A DNA stretch of 64,000 nucleotides from Psychromonas ossibalaenae ATCC BAA-1528 (GCF_000381745.1 NZ_KB906977.1:53426-117425), one strand, 5' to 3'; numbered from the stretch's first letter, positions 16,989-26,471 are shown. Notes: generated from the letters alone by a model not told the origin. Translations and numbers: made by a program.

Positions 16989-17855
16989 ATGAAATTATTT
17001 GTACGTGACTTAACGGTTATTGACTCAACATATTTAGACACTGCCCGCGGATTTGTAGGTGAGAGTTACCAGGTAGATGTGACGCTGCAGGGAAAATTAA
17101 ATGATCAGTCGATGATTCTCGATTTTTCATTAGTAAAAAAGCAGATTAAAGCGATTATCGATGCAGAAGTTGATCATAAATTACTTGTACCTCACGCTTC
17201 TGAAAACTGCAGTGTGATTATAGAGTCACAACGCACACAAGTTGACTTTACCCTCGACGATAACTCCGTTATTCAACTAAAGTGTCCAACTGAAGCTTAC
17301 TGCCTGTTAGAAAGTGAAACTATCAGTATTGAGCTGCTGGAAACTTACCTTGAGCAGGTTGTTCTGCTGCAGCTACCTGAAAATATTTTAGACTTAGAAA
17401 TAAAATTACGAAATGAAAGTATCAGTACGCCGTATTATCACTACACTCATGGCCTGAAAAAACACAATGGCAACTGTCAGCGTATTGCTCACGGCCACCG
17501 TTCTAAACTCGATATATTTATTAACGATGAATATAATGAAGAATTAGTTAAAGACTGGGCAAACCGCTGGAAAGATATTTACCTGGTCAGTCAGGAAGAT
17601 ATTGTTGAAAAATCGGATCTGTCTTTTATTGTGATAAAAAATGATATTGATAAGTTGTGCACTGCGTACCATGCGCCGCAGGGGTATTTTGAGCTGTTAA
17701 TGCCGGCTCACCGTGCCGAGGTCCTGCCGAAAGATACAACGGTTGAACAGCTGGCGGAGTTTATCTGTGAGCAGATTAAAAAACGCATAGGCCCTGATAC
17801 TGTGACTGTTTATGCCTATGAAGGTATCGGCAAGGGGGCAATTGCTGAATTATAA
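16989..17855 (+). CDS. QueD-like two-part 6-carboxytetrahydropterin synthase family protein
   Basis: 288 residues resembling two PTPS/QueD parts in tandem. The first (~1-70) has the strand FVGESYQVDVTLQG and the signature MILDFSLVKKQIKAIIDAEV with DHKLL. The second begins at ~148 with H151/H154, then H159, C163 (GNCQR) and H168-G-H170, matching the zinc histidines and catalytic Cys of QueD. It ends with the PTPS tail (TTVEQLAEFICEQI, VTVYAYEG). QueD makes 6-carboxytetrahydropterin for queuosine. Long forms like this occur in marine gammaproteobacteria; their substrate is not established to my knowledge. Stands alone. Confidence 0.78.
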   Translation: MKLFVRDLTVIDSTYLDTARGFVGESYQVDVTLQGKLNDQSMILDFSLVKKQIKAIIDAEVDHKLLVPHASENCSVIIESQRTQVDFTLDDNSVIQLKCPTEAYCLLESETISIELLETYLEQVVLLQLPENILDLEIKLRNESISTPYYHYTHGLKKHNGNCQRIAHGHRSKLDIFINDEYNEELVKDWANRWKDIYLVSQEDIVEKSDLSFIVIKNDIDKLCTAYHAPQGYFELLMPAHRAEVLPKDTTVEQLAEFICEQIKKRIGPDTVTVYAYEGIGKGAIAEL

Positions 17856-17930
17856 AGCGGATACTCAGACTGCCTGCTGTTTTACGATACATGCAGCTGT
17901 CTGGTTTTATTCATTGATAGGAAATAAAAA

Positions 17931-18281
17931 ATGGCTGAAGAAACTTTTTTTAGAAAAATAATCAATAAAGAAATCCCGTCAGATATGCTCTATCAGGATG
18001 ATTATGTAACGGCTTTCCGTGATATATCACCGCAGGCGCCGACGCATATTTTAATTATCCCGAACAAATTAATTGCCACCGCAAACGATATTGAAACGGA
18101 AGATGAAGTACTGATCGGCAAGCTTTACACGGCAGCCAAAAAACTTGCTCTGCAGGAGGGGATTGCAGAATCAGGCTACAGACTGATTATGAACTGCAAC
18201 CGCGACGGCGGTCAGGAGGTTTATCATATTCATCTGCATCTTGTCGGTGGAAAACCGCTTGGTAGATTAATTTCAGTGTAG
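17931..18281 (+). CDS. hinT: HIT-family purine nucleoside phosphoramidase HinT
   Basis: A 116-residue histidine-triad hydrolase of AMP-lysine type phosphoramidates. The triad is H99-I-H101-L-H103 in [11 protein letters not shown], the N-terminal [18 protein letters not shown] and central [16 protein letters not shown] blocks are family-typical. RBS TAGGAAA before the ATG. In E. coli hinT precedes ycfL and lpoB; here an LpoB-type lipoprotein follows directly, keeping that neighbourhood without ycfL. Confidence 0.96.
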   Translation: MAEETFFRKIINKEIPSDMLYQDDYVTAFRDISPQAPTHILIIPNKLIATANDIETEDEVLIGKLYTAAKKLALQEGIAESGYRLIMNCNRDGGQEVYHIHLHLVGGKPLGRLISV

Positions 18282-18458
18282 ATAGTATTGTCTACTTTAC
18301 TCAGTTAGCAGGCACCTGTTTGTATGCAGTATGTATTTACTGTTGAAGATAACCGCTGATTAATACATTCTCATACAAAACTATGCTGTATAGTATTCGC
18401 ATATTGATTATAAATACCTTTATAATTCACGGAATTAAGTCAAATATTGGAGAACAAA

Positions 18459-19058
18459 ATGAAAATAAAAACAAACTTTTGCTTCGCGATGATCGCTGCA
18501 TTGATGCTCAGTGCATGTTCGACTTCAGTGGAACGTCTGGATTCACAGGAGCAGGTTGATTTAAGCGGTGCCTGGAACGATACCGATTCACAATTAGTGG
18601 CCCGTGAAATGGTTGAAGATGCGTTATCTCGCGCCTGGATCACTAAATTTGTTAAACAGGAAGGAACGGAGCCCGTTGTTATCGTCGGCCGAGTTAAAAA
18701 TTTAAGCCACGAGCATATTAATACCAATACCTTTGTTGCCAACATGGAGCGAGAGTTAATCAATTCAGGTGAAGTGCAGTTTGTCGCATCATCAGCTGCT
18801 CGCAAAGAGATTCGTGATGAGCGTGGAGATCAGGACTTAAATGCCTCAGAAGCAACACGTAAAGAGATGGGCCAGGAATACGGCGCTGATTTTATGATGC
18901 AGGGACAGATCAATACCATTATTGATATGGACGGCTCTACGCAGGTGCGCTTTTATCAGGTTAATCTAGAGCTAGTCAGCATTAAAGATAACCGTAAAGT
19001 CTGGATCGGTGAGAAGAAAATTAAAAAACTAATTAAAAACAGTAAATTACGCGAGTAA
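18459..19058 (+). CDS. lpoB: Outer-membrane lipoprotein, LpoB-like penicillin-binding protein activator
   Basis: 199-residue lipoprotein; signal peptide with lipobox LSAC, lipidated Cys at 20. The mature part has the LpoB/YcfM pattern: DLSGAWNDTDSQLVAREMVE, VIVGRVKNLSHEHINT, ELINSGEVQFVA and a C-terminal GADFMMQGQINTI. E. coli LpoB reaches across the periplasm to stimulate PBP1B. Start chosen at ATG 18459 with GGAG 7 nt upstream; a TTG at 18447 lies on the RBS. First of three consecutive lipoprotein genes, but a strong terminator follows it. Confidence 0.85.
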   Translation: MKIKTNFCFAMIAALMLSACSTSVERLDSQEQVDLSGAWNDTDSQLVAREMVEDALSRAWITKFVKQEGTEPVVIVGRVKNLSHEHINTNTFVANMERELINSGEVQFVASSAARKEIRDERGDQDLNASEATRKEMGQEYGADFMMQGQINTIIDMDGSTQVRFYQVNLELVSIKDNRKVWIGEKKIKKLIKNSKLRE

Positions 19059-19065
19059 TGAGTTT

Positions 19066-19103
19066 ATCAGTCAGGCGCTAATTCAGCGCCTGACTGATTT
19101 TTA
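19066..19103 (+). terminator. Terminator between lpoB and the COG3014 lipoprotein gene
   Basis: ATCAGTCAGGCGCT (19066-19079) pairs perfectly with AGCGCCTGACTGAT (19085-19098), followed by TTTTTACC. A 14-bp stem with a T-run inside an apparent operon, so the two downstream genes are either partly attenuated or have their own promoter. Confidence 0.85.
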
Positions 19104-19132
19104 CCAGCCTATCTTTTTCTAGCGGTAAACGC

Positions 19133-20377
19133 ATGTATAAAATATTGTGTCTTCTTTGCATTGTTGTTCTTTCCGGGTGTGCCGGACAGCAGCGGGCAAC
19201 TAACAATTTAGCAAATTCATTAAATACTCAGGGGCCTGAATACGTCCTTGATAAACTGCAGGCAAATGAGCCTGATGATCGCGATATTGCGCAATACCAC
19301 CTGAATCTCGGTTATCTGCAGTTAATTAACGGCGATTTTAAAAGCGCGATTACGACGCTCTCTTTAGCTAAACGAGAAATGGCCGTGTTAGAGGCTATGT
19401 CTGTAAGTGAAACGGCTGCTGCCGGCACCGTTAGTGAAATATATCGAAGCTACAGCGGCTATCCGACTGATCGGGTTTTGATACATAATATGCTGGCACT
19501 TAGTTACCTGTTTAATCAGGATATTGATGGTGCCCGAGTTGAGATGCTCCAGGCTGATGTTTCCATGAAAAAACTTGCACAGCGCAAGTCAGTTCGAGGT
19601 CAATTAGCCAGTGTGCATTTATTAGCCGGCGTTATTTATGAGCTGCTGGATGAACGCTCTAGTTCGCTAATCAGCTACAAGCATGCTTCAGAACTGTTAA
19701 AAGAACGTGGAATAGCACAACCATTAGGTCTAAAAAAAGCTCTATTAAGAATGAGTTATAAGCTGGGAGCAGATGAGCAGTATGCTGCTTACAAAAAACA
19801 GTTTCCCGGATTAGCTAAACCTGAGGTGAACGGGGCTAGTCAGCTGTTTACGCTGTATTTTGACGGTGTGGTAAGCAATAAACAGGAAAAAGCGGTTATG
19901 GTGCCCAGTCATGATGCCGAGCAGCTGATCCGAATTGCTATGCCGGCTTATCCGCCGCTGAAAAAACGTCCACAGCGGGCTACAATAACTCAGGGAAACC
20001 AGCGTCTGACCACACAGTTGATTGAGAATTTAGAAACTTTAGTTCGAGATGATTTAGATGATGAATACCCGTCTATTCTACTGCTGACTACAACGCGTGC
20101 GCTGGCAAAATACGAATTGGTTGATAAAGCCAATGAAAAAGACTCTTTAATCGGCCTGCTGGTAAATATTGCAACCCTGGTGACTGAAGTCGCTGATCTG
20201 CGCAGCTGGAATATGCTGCCGTCAAATATCCAGTTTGCATATCTGGAAACAACAGAAAATGAAGTACTTATCAACAGTGCTGATAATGTGCAGAAAATTG
20301 AACTGCCCAACCGTTCGCAGAATCTAGTGCTGATTAACAGCTTAAGCGAGCAGATATTCCATTATCAACAAAACTAA
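19133..20377 (+). CDS. COG3014-type lipoprotein, TPR-like
   Basis: 414-residue lipoprotein (lipobox LSGC, Cys 16). The first half is helical with TPR-like segments (YHLNLGYLQLINGDFKSAIT, LALSYLFNQDIDGARVEM, SYKHASELLK), the second is beta-rich with no catalytic motif I can name. It corresponds to the uncharacterised lipoprotein commonly found between LpoB and an LPP20 protein in Vibrio and Shewanella relatives. Probably periplasm-facing on the outer membrane; role unknown. 15 bp before the next gene, so cotranscribed with it. Confidence 0.78.
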   Translation: MYKILCLLCIVVLSGCAGQQRATNNLANSLNTQGPEYVLDKLQANEPDDRDIAQYHLNLGYLQLINGDFKSAITTLSLAKREMAVLEAMSVSETAAAGTVSEIYRSYSGYPTDRVLIHNMLALSYLFNQDIDGARVEMLQADVSMKKLAQRKSVRGQLASVHLLAGVIYELLDERSSSLISYKHASELLKERGIAQPLGLKKALLRMSYKLGADEQYAAYKKQFPGLAKPEVNGASQLFTLYFDGVVSNKQEKAVMVPSHDAEQLIRIAMPAYPPLKKRPQRATITQGNQRLTTQLIENLETLVRDDLDDEYPSILLLTTTRALAKYELVDKANEKDSLIGLLVNIATLVTEVADLRSWNMLPSNIQFAYLETTENEVLINSADNVQKIELPNRSQNLVLINSLSEQIFHYQQN

Positions 20378-20392
20378 TACAAGAAGGTTATT

Positions 20393-21382
20393 ATGAAAAT
20401 AAAAATCAATTTAGCTTTGCTTTTCATTTGTGTTTTTCTTAGCGCCTGCGCTTCAACAGAGCAGGATAAACGACCTGCATGGATTGATAATGCGCAGGGC
20501 AGTTATGCTGAAAGTGATTATTTAACAGCAGTCGGTCAGGCGTCAAAGCGCGATCGGGCCGGGAAAAACGCTGTTGCTAACCTGGCTGAAATATTCTTTG
20601 TAAATGTTAAGGCAGAAACGCACACCTTAACGGAAGCAACAAAAACACAAAGTGCTTTGGGCGTATCTTCAGAAAGTTCGACTAACCTGCAGAGAAGCAT
20701 TCAGACAGAAACAGACCAGGCGTTAAGCGGTGTTATTATTAAAGAAACCTGGTTAAGCCCGAGTGGTGAGTATTATGCCCTGGCCGTACTCGCTAAGCGT
20801 CCGGCAGCTGAAACTTTGTATGAATCAATTATGGAGCTGGATAATTCTATTGCACAGCTGATTGATTACAGTGCTAATACGGCGCCGAATACTATTTTAT
20901 CAATAAACGCATTACGTAAAGCGCGAGATCAGCAGCTGAGACGCCATATGGCGAATCTGCAGCTCAAGCAGTTAAGCCGCGGCGGTCTGCCGGCAGATAT
21001 TTCCGGCGCACAAATTGAAAAATTAATTGCTGATAAACTGGCTTCACTGCAGCTGAGTGTTGATGTTGACAGTGCGACCCATAAAAAGACCATACAGTCC
21101 GGTTTAGCGGGGTTAGGCGTATCGATTGTTGATAACTCCGATCTTCAGGTAAGTGCAGATCTAGATATCAGCGATCCGGCTCAGCTGGAAGGCTGGTACT
21201 GGCTGCGCGGCAGCTATGCACTTTCTCTTTCTGAAAACGGTCAGGTAATCAGTCGTAAACGCTGGCCGGTAAAGGTATCTGCTAAGCAGCAGGAGCAGTT
21301 AAATCATCGCCTTCAGGATAATATTAACAGCAAAATAGCAGATTATTTAGTTGAACTGCTCAGTGATACACCATCATTTTAA
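20393..21382 (+). CDS. LPP20-family lipoprotein
   Basis: 329-residue lipoprotein with lipobox LSAC (Cys 19). After RPAWIDN it has the LPP20 core: YLTAVGQASKRDRAGKNAVA, LAEIFFVNV, then IKETWLSPSGEYYALAVL. The C-terminal ~120 residues resemble another LPP20/beta repeat. Family members are outer-membrane lipoproteins, some (FlgP) being flagellar, but this one sits with an LpoB homologue, so an envelope role is more likely. Its last codons overlap the convergent panE gene by 4 bp. AAGAAGG serves as RBS. Confidence 0.8.
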   Translation: MKIKINLALLFICVFLSACASTEQDKRPAWIDNAQGSYAESDYLTAVGQASKRDRAGKNAVANLAEIFFVNVKAETHTLTEATKTQSALGVSSESSTNLQRSIQTETDQALSGVIIKETWLSPSGEYYALAVLAKRPAAETLYESIMELDNSIAQLIDYSANTAPNTILSINALRKARDQQLRRHMANLQLKQLSRGGLPADISGAQIEKLIADKLASLQLSVDVDSATHKKTIQSGLAGLGVSIVDNSDLQVSADLDISDPAQLEGWYWLRGSYALSLSENGQVISRKRWPVKVSAKQQEQLNHRLQDNINSKIADYLVELLSDTPSF

Positions 21383-22269
21383 GCGTAATGACTTTCGAGC
21401 TGCTTAATTTTTTTATAAAGTGATTCAACTGCAGGTATCTTTATCTTATATAAAGATGCCTTTTTTAATAGAAATCCACCGATATATTCATTTTCAGTTA
21501 TTCTCTGGTAAAAGATATCCCTGTTCATTGAAGAGTAATTTTGTGCTGTCTGCTGAATTACCCTATTAATGGTGTTTAATAACTCCTGCTCTACAAAGGG
21601 GATCTTTTCAGCATCGGCAATTTGTAAACTATCCCGAATTACCTCTTTAATCTGCTTCTGAAACTTCGCTTGCAGTAATTGGCCGTTATTAATCTGATAA
21701 ATGGCGGTTAGTGGATTGATCGCTATATTGATAAGCAGTTTCAGCCACAACTTGTGGTTAATATTTTCACACCAGTGAGTATCATCCAATGCTGAATTTA
21801 ACGATTCTGCAAGCTTGTGCTGTAAGCATGCTGCGGGGTTAAACGGGCCTAAATAGGTAACTCCCCGGCCGGTCTGTTTTATGTTCAAAGGGGCCAGCAG
21901 TAAACTCGCATTAGCCGTTGTCGCACATATTATGGGATTATCAGGTAAAAGCGCCTGTACCTGCTCTGCACACCCCATACCGTTATGCATCAGGATAATA
22001 ACCTGCTGCGGTTTTATGCTTATCAGATGTTTTTGTATTACCTTTTTAACCTGGGTTGCTTTTACGCAGACAAGCAGTGGATCGAGATCGTTTAATAATC
22101 CTGTACTGCTGCTGACATTAAACTGATGCTGACTATTTTCCAGATCTAGATAATGAAGTGTTCTTTCTGAACAGGGCTTACGTGTAATAAGGTGAACCTG
22201 CTGGCCGATGCGCTGTAAATTTGCCGCCCATAAACAGCCGATTGCACCGGCTCCAATAATCTGCCACAT
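21379..22269 (-). CDS. panE: 2-dehydropantoate 2-reductase
   Basis: NADPH-dependent ketopantoate reductase in pantothenate/CoA synthesis. 296 residues from the chosen start, MWQIIGAGAIGCLWAA, with AAGG 8 nt upstream; an ATG at 22269+21 adds seven residues before the Rossmann start and is unlikely. Glycine-rich loop GAGAIG at 6-11, middle block MHNGMGC, catalytic Lys region KLWLKLLINIAINPLTA. Divergent from yajQ, an arrangement also seen in E. coli. Somewhat diverged from the E. coli enzyme in the C-terminal half. Confidence 0.9.
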   Translation of the reverse strand: MWQIIGAGAIGCLWAANLQRIGQQVHLITRKPCSERTLHYLDLENSQHQFNVSSSTGLLNDLDPLLVCVKATQVKKVIQKHLISIKPQQVIILMHNGMGCAEQVQALLPDNPIICATTANASLLLAPLNIKQTGRGVTYLGPFNPAACLQHKLAESLNSALDDTHWCENINHKLWLKLLINIAINPLTAIYQINNGQLLQAKFQKQIKEVIRDSLQIADAEKIPFVEQELLNTINRVIQQTAQNYSSMNRDIFYQRITENEYIGGFLLKKASLYKIKIPAVESLYKKIKQLESHYA

Positions 22270-22377
22270 TTTCTTTACCTTAATAATCATTTTGAAGGGC
22301 GGATTATAGCTGAAATGGCTGTTTTCTGGTAACTTATGCAGATTATTGCAATCTACTTTAATTTATAGGAATAAAAA

Positions 22378-22860
22378 ATGCCTTCATTTGATATTGTTTC
22401 AGAAATCGATATGGCTGAAGTTAAAAATGCCGTTGATAATGCTAACCGTGAATTAGACACGCGTTTTGATTTTCGTGGTGTAAAAGCGAGTTTTTCGATC
22501 ACGAATGACGCGGCTAAATTATCTGCTGAACATGATTCCCAGCTAAGACAACTTGCGGATATGCTTCGTACTAATCTAATAAAGCGTGGTATTGATGCAC
22601 GTGCAATGTCTCTGGAAACACCAAGCAGCAGTGGTAAAACATGGACGCAAGCGGTTAAATTTAAAGAAGGGGTGGACCAGCCTACTTCGAAGAAATTAAT
22701 CAAACTGATTAAAGATAAGAAATTAAAAGTGCAGGTTGCTGTTCAAGGTGAACAATTACGTGTTACCGGTAAAAAACGTGATGATCTGCAGGCGGTAATG
22801 GCGCTAATAAAAGGAAGTGATCTGGATCAGGCATTCCAGTTTAATAATTTCCGTGACTAA
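22378..22860 (+). CDS. yajQ: YajQ-family nucleotide-binding protein
   Basis: 160 residues, normal length, two ferredoxin-like halves. Typical start [33 protein letters not shown] and the C-terminal [18 protein letters not shown]. Members bind cyclic di-GMP or other nucleotides and tRNA in different bacteria; no single role is agreed. The region also encodes a diguanylate cyclase at 2733-3728, but no operon link. Own transcription unit with a terminator after it. Confidence 0.95.
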   Translation: MPSFDIVSEIDMAEVKNAVDNANRELDTRFDFRGVKASFSITNDAAKLSAEHDSQLRQLADMLRTNLIKRGIDARAMSLETPSSSGKTWTQAVKFKEGVDQPTSKKLIKLIKDKKLKVQVAVQGEQLRVTGKKRDDLQAVMALIKGSDLDQAFQFNNFRD

Positions 22861-22874
22861 TTAAATATTTAAAG

Positions 22875-22909
22875 CAGCTTTGTTACGCATATTAACAAAG
22901 CTGTTTTTT
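22875..22909 (+). terminator. yajQ terminator
   Basis: CAGCTTTGTTA (22875-22885) pairs with TAACAAAGCTG (22893-22903), then TTTTTTA. Lies between convergent yajQ and the DUF2058 gene. Confidence 0.85.
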
Positions 22910-22922
22910 ATTAAAAGTCTAA

Positions 22923-23465
22923 TTACCAGATTAGATCATCAGGTACAGCAAATTCTGCATAGGGATCATCTTCCTCAACTTCTGATATTTCCACTTTTTC
23001 GTGTAAAGCGACTAAAACTGACGGATCAATTTCGGCAAGTTTAGCGGCTGCTTCTTTATTGATCAGATAAAATTCTTCGTTTAAAACACAAATAGCTAAT
23101 AGGCCTTTTATTAAACCCTGCTGGGTCTGCTCATTAACTGCGATACGTTTTACTTTGTTGTCGTAAGTAAAGTGGTAGTCAACTTCACCTTGATAGTTTT
23201 TCTCACAATGCTGGGCAATCATCTGAATCAGTTTACCGTGTGCAGATCGGGCATCCAGTTCAGCCTGGGTCTGCTGGTTCTTTTCTAAATCCTGTTTTTT
23301 CTGCAGCTCTTTCTGCTCATTGATCTTTATCTGCACATCTGAAACTTCGACCGACCCTTTTTTCTTTTTCTGTTTGGCTTTACGGCGCTTTTCTGTTTGT
23401 GCCTGTTTTGCTTTCTGTTTATTGATCAGTCCTGATTTCATCAGCTGGTCTTGTAATGAAGCCAT
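22923..23465 (-). CDS. yaiL: DUF2058 protein (YaiL-like)
   Basis: 180 residues. Very basic coiled N terminus (KQKAKQAQTEKRRKAKQKKK, residues ~17-36), a Gln/Glu/Lys helix to ~75, then the conserved DUF2058 core with VDYHFTYDNKVKRIAV and FYLINKEAAAKLAEIDP, and an acidic tail (EVEEDDPYAEFAVPDDLIW). E. coli YaiL is uncharacterised; the basic region suggests binding to nucleic acid or ribosome, which is inference. Monocistronic and convergent with yajQ. Confidence 0.88.
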   Translation of the reverse strand: MASLQDQLMKSGLINKQKAKQAQTEKRRKAKQKKKKGSVEVSDVQIKINEQKELQKKQDLEKNQQTQAELDARSAHGKLIQMIAQHCEKNYQGEVDYHFTYDNKVKRIAVNEQTQQGLIKGLLAICVLNEEFYLINKEAAAKLAEIDPSVLVALHEKVEISEVEEDDPYAEFAVPDDLIW

Positions 23466-23590
23466 ATCGTTATACCTTTGTTAAATTATTTTATGAACTT
23501 GAGATATTTTACCACATTATTTTTATACAAAAATCGACTTTTTTATAAAAGAGATTAAGCTCTAAGTAACTAAAAGAAAAAGGGGATTTT

Positions 23591-23998
23591 ATGAATAATC
23601 TACAAGTCGAACATTGCATGCTTGGAAAAAGTATTTTTTTTAAGAAAGACATGACCATAGAGACTGCAGTTGAAAAGTTACTTGCAGACAAACATATCGG
23701 CGGACCGGTTGTTGATGATATCGGCCGGGTAATCGGCTGGCTCTCTGAACAGGATTGTCTGGCAAAAATGCTTGAGGCGAGTTATTACTGTGAATTAGTC
23801 GCGTTAGTGGAAGATGTTATGGTTAAAGAACCGTTAACTGTGCCCGGAACAATGAGTATTGTCGATTTAGCGCAAAAAATGATCGTTGATAAACCTAAAA
23901 TTTATCCAGTGGTGAATGAAGAGAATATTTTTTTAGGTCTAATTGCCCGTAAAGACGTTTTAGCCGCTATGACTAAACAGATCGCTAAGGTCTGCTAA
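23591..23998 (+). CDS. Tandem CBS-domain protein
   Basis: 135 residues made of two CBS motifs and nothing else: the first from ~5 to 60 (VEHCMLGKSIFF, GGPVVDDIGRVIGWLSEQD), the second from ~75 to 130 (VEDVMVKEPLTVP, IYPVVNEENIFLGLIARKDV). Such modules bind adenine nucleotides and usually regulate a partner. RBS AAGGGGA with 4-nt spacing. No obvious partner is adjacent. A hairpin terminator follows. Confidence 0.9.
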   Translation: MNNLQVEHCMLGKSIFFKKDMTIETAVEKLLADKHIGGPVVDDIGRVIGWLSEQDCLAKMLEASYYCELVALVEDVMVKEPLTVPGTMSIVDLAQKMIVDKPKIYPVVNEENIFLGLIARKDVLAAMTKQIAKVC

Positions 23999-24003
23999 AA
24001 GAC

Positions 24004-24036
24004 GGCATAACCAGTGTATCGGCTGGTTATGCCTTT
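24004..24036. terminator. Terminator between CBS gene and aat
   Basis: GGCATAACCAG (24004-24014) pairs with CTGGTTATGCC (24023-24033), then TTTATAG on the plus strand. Overlaps the end of the convergent aat gene by a few bases. Confidence 0.75.
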
Positions 24037-24742
24037 ATAGGCTGAGCAGCTGTTTCTGCCAGCACGCCGGTGAGATAACAGCATCTCGATACTGTTCCAA
24101 CTGTATTATAAAATTCTCTCTGCTGTTTTCCTGCACACCTAAGCTTTGTAAATGTTCGGTCATCATCTGACAGTCAATAACCTTTCCGCCGTATTCTGCA
24201 AAATGTGCACACAGTGCCGCAAAAGCGATTTTTGAAGCGTTACTTGCCCTATGAAACATCGATTCTCCACAAAAAACAGAGCCGACACAAACGCCGTATA
24301 ACCCCCCCACAAGTATCCCTTCACACCACACTTCAATGGAATGTGCATGGCCTCTGCGATGCAGGTTTTTATAAGCATCAATCATAGCTGCTGTGATCCA
24401 CGTTTCAGTTTGTGCTGCGCGGGGTAAAGAGCAGGCATGGATAACATCGTCAAAAGCCTGGTTAACGGATATCTGAAAGGTTTTCCTGGTAATAAGTTTT
24501 TTTAGGCTTTTACTGATATACGGATGCTCTGGGTTTATTGAGGCCCGCATTTTAGGACTCCACCATAAAAGCGGCTGTCCTTCGCTGAACCACGGAAAAA
24601 CGGCATGTCGATAAGCTTCAATTAAGCGTTCACAGCTTAGATCTCCACCCATTGCTAATAAACCGTCAGGTTCGCTTAATGCCAGCTCTACGTTTGGAAA
24701 GTCGAGGCCTTCAGGGGATAGTGAGGTAATGTAAATAGTCAT
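24035..24742 (-). CDS. aat: Leucyl/phenylalanyl-tRNA--protein transferase
   Basis: N-end-rule enzyme that adds Leu or Phe to N-terminal Lys or Arg. 235 residues, normal length. Family blocks: GLLAMGGDLSCERLIEAYRHAVFPWF near the start, LLWWSPKMRASINPEH, TWITAAMIDAYKNLHRRGHAHSIEVW and the C-terminal GGKVIDCQMMTEHLQSLG. In E. coli it neighbours cydDC, infA and clpA; here it lies just beyond the gltA terminator instead. Probably a single-gene unit. Confidence 0.95.
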   Translation of the reverse strand: MTIYITSLSPEGLDFPNVELALSEPDGLLAMGGDLSCERLIEAYRHAVFPWFSEGQPLLWWSPKMRASINPEHPYISKSLKKLITRKTFQISVNQAFDDVIHACSLPRAAQTETWITAAMIDAYKNLHRRGHAHSIEVWCEGILVGGLYGVCVGSVFCGESMFHRASNASKIAFAALCAHFAEYGGKVIDCQMMTEHLQSLGVQENSRENFIIQLEQYRDAVISPACWQKQLLSL

Positions 24743-24759
24743 CAGAACATTTCAGATAC

Positions 24760-24785
24760 AAAAAAGCCAGTGTAAACACTGGCTT
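24760..24785 (-). terminator. gltA terminator
   Basis: AAGCCAGTGT (24764-24773) pairs with ACACTGGCTT (24776-24785); the A-run at 24759-24765 reads as a U-tract on the minus strand. Confidence 0.85.
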
Positions 24786-24809
24786 AATTAATACAATCAA
24801 TTTATATAA

Positions 24810-26102
24810 TTAGTTGCAGCGGTCATTAACATGATCAAAAGTCAGATCTACTTCACCGGTATACAGCTGACGAGGACGGCCGATACGCTGACCCGGCTGT
24901 TCGAACATCTCTTTCCAGTGTGATACCCAGCCGACGGTACGGGCAATAGCAAAGATAACGGTAAACATTGAACGAGGAATACCCATGGCCTGCAGTACAA
25001 TGCCCGAATAGAAATCAACGTTAGGGTATAGTTTTTTCTCGATAAAGTACGGATCTTCAAGTGCAATGCGCTCAAGCTCCATTGCCACATCAAGAAGCGG
25101 ATCTTTAAGTCTCAATTCGTTTAATACTTCATGGCATGTTTTGCGCATAACGGTTGCACGGGGATCGTGGTTTTTATAAACGCGGTGACCGAAGCCCATT
25201 AAACGGAACGGATCATTTTTGTCTTTTGCCCGGGCGATAAACTCGGGAATACGATCAACGGTGCCGATCTCTTCCAGCATGACTAAACAGGCTTCATTTG
25301 CACCGCCGTGAGCAGGACCCCATAAAGAAGCAATACCGGCTGCAATGCAGGCAAATGGATTCGCACCTGATGAGCCCGCTAAACGGACCGTGGATGTTGA
25401 TGCATTCTGCTCATGATCGGCATGCAGAATAAAGATTTTATCCATTGCACGGTCAAGTACCGGATTTACTTTATATTCTTCACAGGGAACGGCAAACATC
25501 ATTTTTAAGAAGTTGCCGGCATAAGAAAGGCTGTTATCAGGGTAGACGAAAGGCTGACCATGTGAATATTTGTAGCTCATTGCCGCAAGTGTCGGCATTT
25601 TTGAAATCAGGCGGTAAGCAGCAATTTCCCGGTGCTCGGGATTGCTGATATCTAAGGAGTCATGATAGAAGGCTGATAGTGCCCCGACAACTCCAACCAT
25701 AATAGCCATAGGATGAGAATCTCGACGGAATCCTGAATAAAGTTTGGCTAATTGCTCATGGATCATTGTGTGGTGCAGAACGACGTGGTGAAATTTATCA
25801 AACTGCTCTTTGTCTGGTAATTCACTATTTAATAACAGGTAGCAGACTTCAAGATAATCGGATTTTTCAGCAAGCTGATCAATAGGGTAACCACGATGTA
25901 AGAGAATTCCTTTATCACCGTCAATGTAAGTAATCGCGGATTCGCATGATGCTGTCGCAAGAAATCCCGGGTCGTACGTGAAGTAACCTGTTTTACCTAA
26001 GCTACTGATATCAATCACATCATTACCCGCTGTTCCTTTTTTAATTGGCAGCTCTATAGGCTCTTGCCCTGGCAATTGAAGTATTGCTTTTTGCTCCGAC
26101 AT
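24810..26102 (-). CDS. gltA: Citrate synthase (type II)
   Basis: Condenses oxaloacetate and acetyl-CoA at entry to the TCA cycle. 430 residues, the NADH-sensitive hexameric gram-negative type by length. Catalytic-region blocks: [50 protein letters not shown] and [17 protein letters not shown], with the usual His and Asp residues inside them. Divergent from sdhC across a 369-bp regulatory region, as in E. coli, and ended by its own terminator. Confidence 0.97.
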   Translation of the reverse strand: MSEQKAILQLPGQEPIELPIKKGTAGNDVIDISSLGKTGYFTYDPGFLATASCESAITYIDGDKGILLHRGYPIDQLAEKSDYLEVCYLLLNSELPDKEQFDKFHHVVLHHTMIHEQLAKLYSGFRRDSHPMAIMVGVVGALSAFYHDSLDISNPEHREIAAYRLISKMPTLAAMSYKYSHGQPFVYPDNSLSYAGNFLKMMFAVPCEEYKVNPVLDRAMDKIFILHADHEQNASTSTVRLAGSSGANPFACIAAGIASLWGPAHGGANEACLVMLEEIGTVDRIPEFIARAKDKNDPFRLMGFGHRVYKNHDPRATVMRKTCHEVLNELRLKDPLLDVAMELERIALEDPYFIEKKLYPNVDFYSGIVLQAMGIPRSMFTVIFAIARTVGWVSHWKEMFEQPGQRIGRPRQLYTGEVDLTFDHVNDRCN

Positions 26103-26471
26103 TTGATTCTCCCTTACTTTTTTAGATATACGTGAGTTTCACTGCATATATTTTTACAGGCTAAATTTCAGCTTGTCAATTTTAACATCTCAACTTTGAG
26201 AAGTGACAAAAAGCAGTTAAACGGGTAAAAAAGTCTCAACAGAGGATGATTTAAAAGTAACCAAAGGTGATCTATAACGTGTTGATAATAGCCCGGATTA
26301 ACTGTCTCTGAGCGGATGCAGTAAATCTGTAATATTTGTCACATAATTGCTTTTCTGTTGTGTTTACAGCGCAAATAACAGGTGTATTAATGTCACATTG
26401 CTTTAACATTATGCTAACAATGACAACGGTTAAGTAATCCCTACTTATTGGCTAACAAAAAGAGATAAATT
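26103..26471. other. gltA-sdhC divergent regulatory region
   Basis: No gene. It must hold the gltA and sdh-suc promoters. One CRP-like site is listed separately at 26328-26343. I could not assign core promoter elements with confidence. Confidence 0.6.
26328..26343 (+). promoter_or_regulatory. Possible CRP site upstream of sdhC
   Basis: TGTAA-TATTTG-TCACA, one mismatch from the TGTGA-N6-TCACA consensus, centred about 136 bp before the sdhC start. sdh and gltA are CRP-controlled in E. coli. The distance fits either gene of the divergent pair. Confidence 0.4.
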
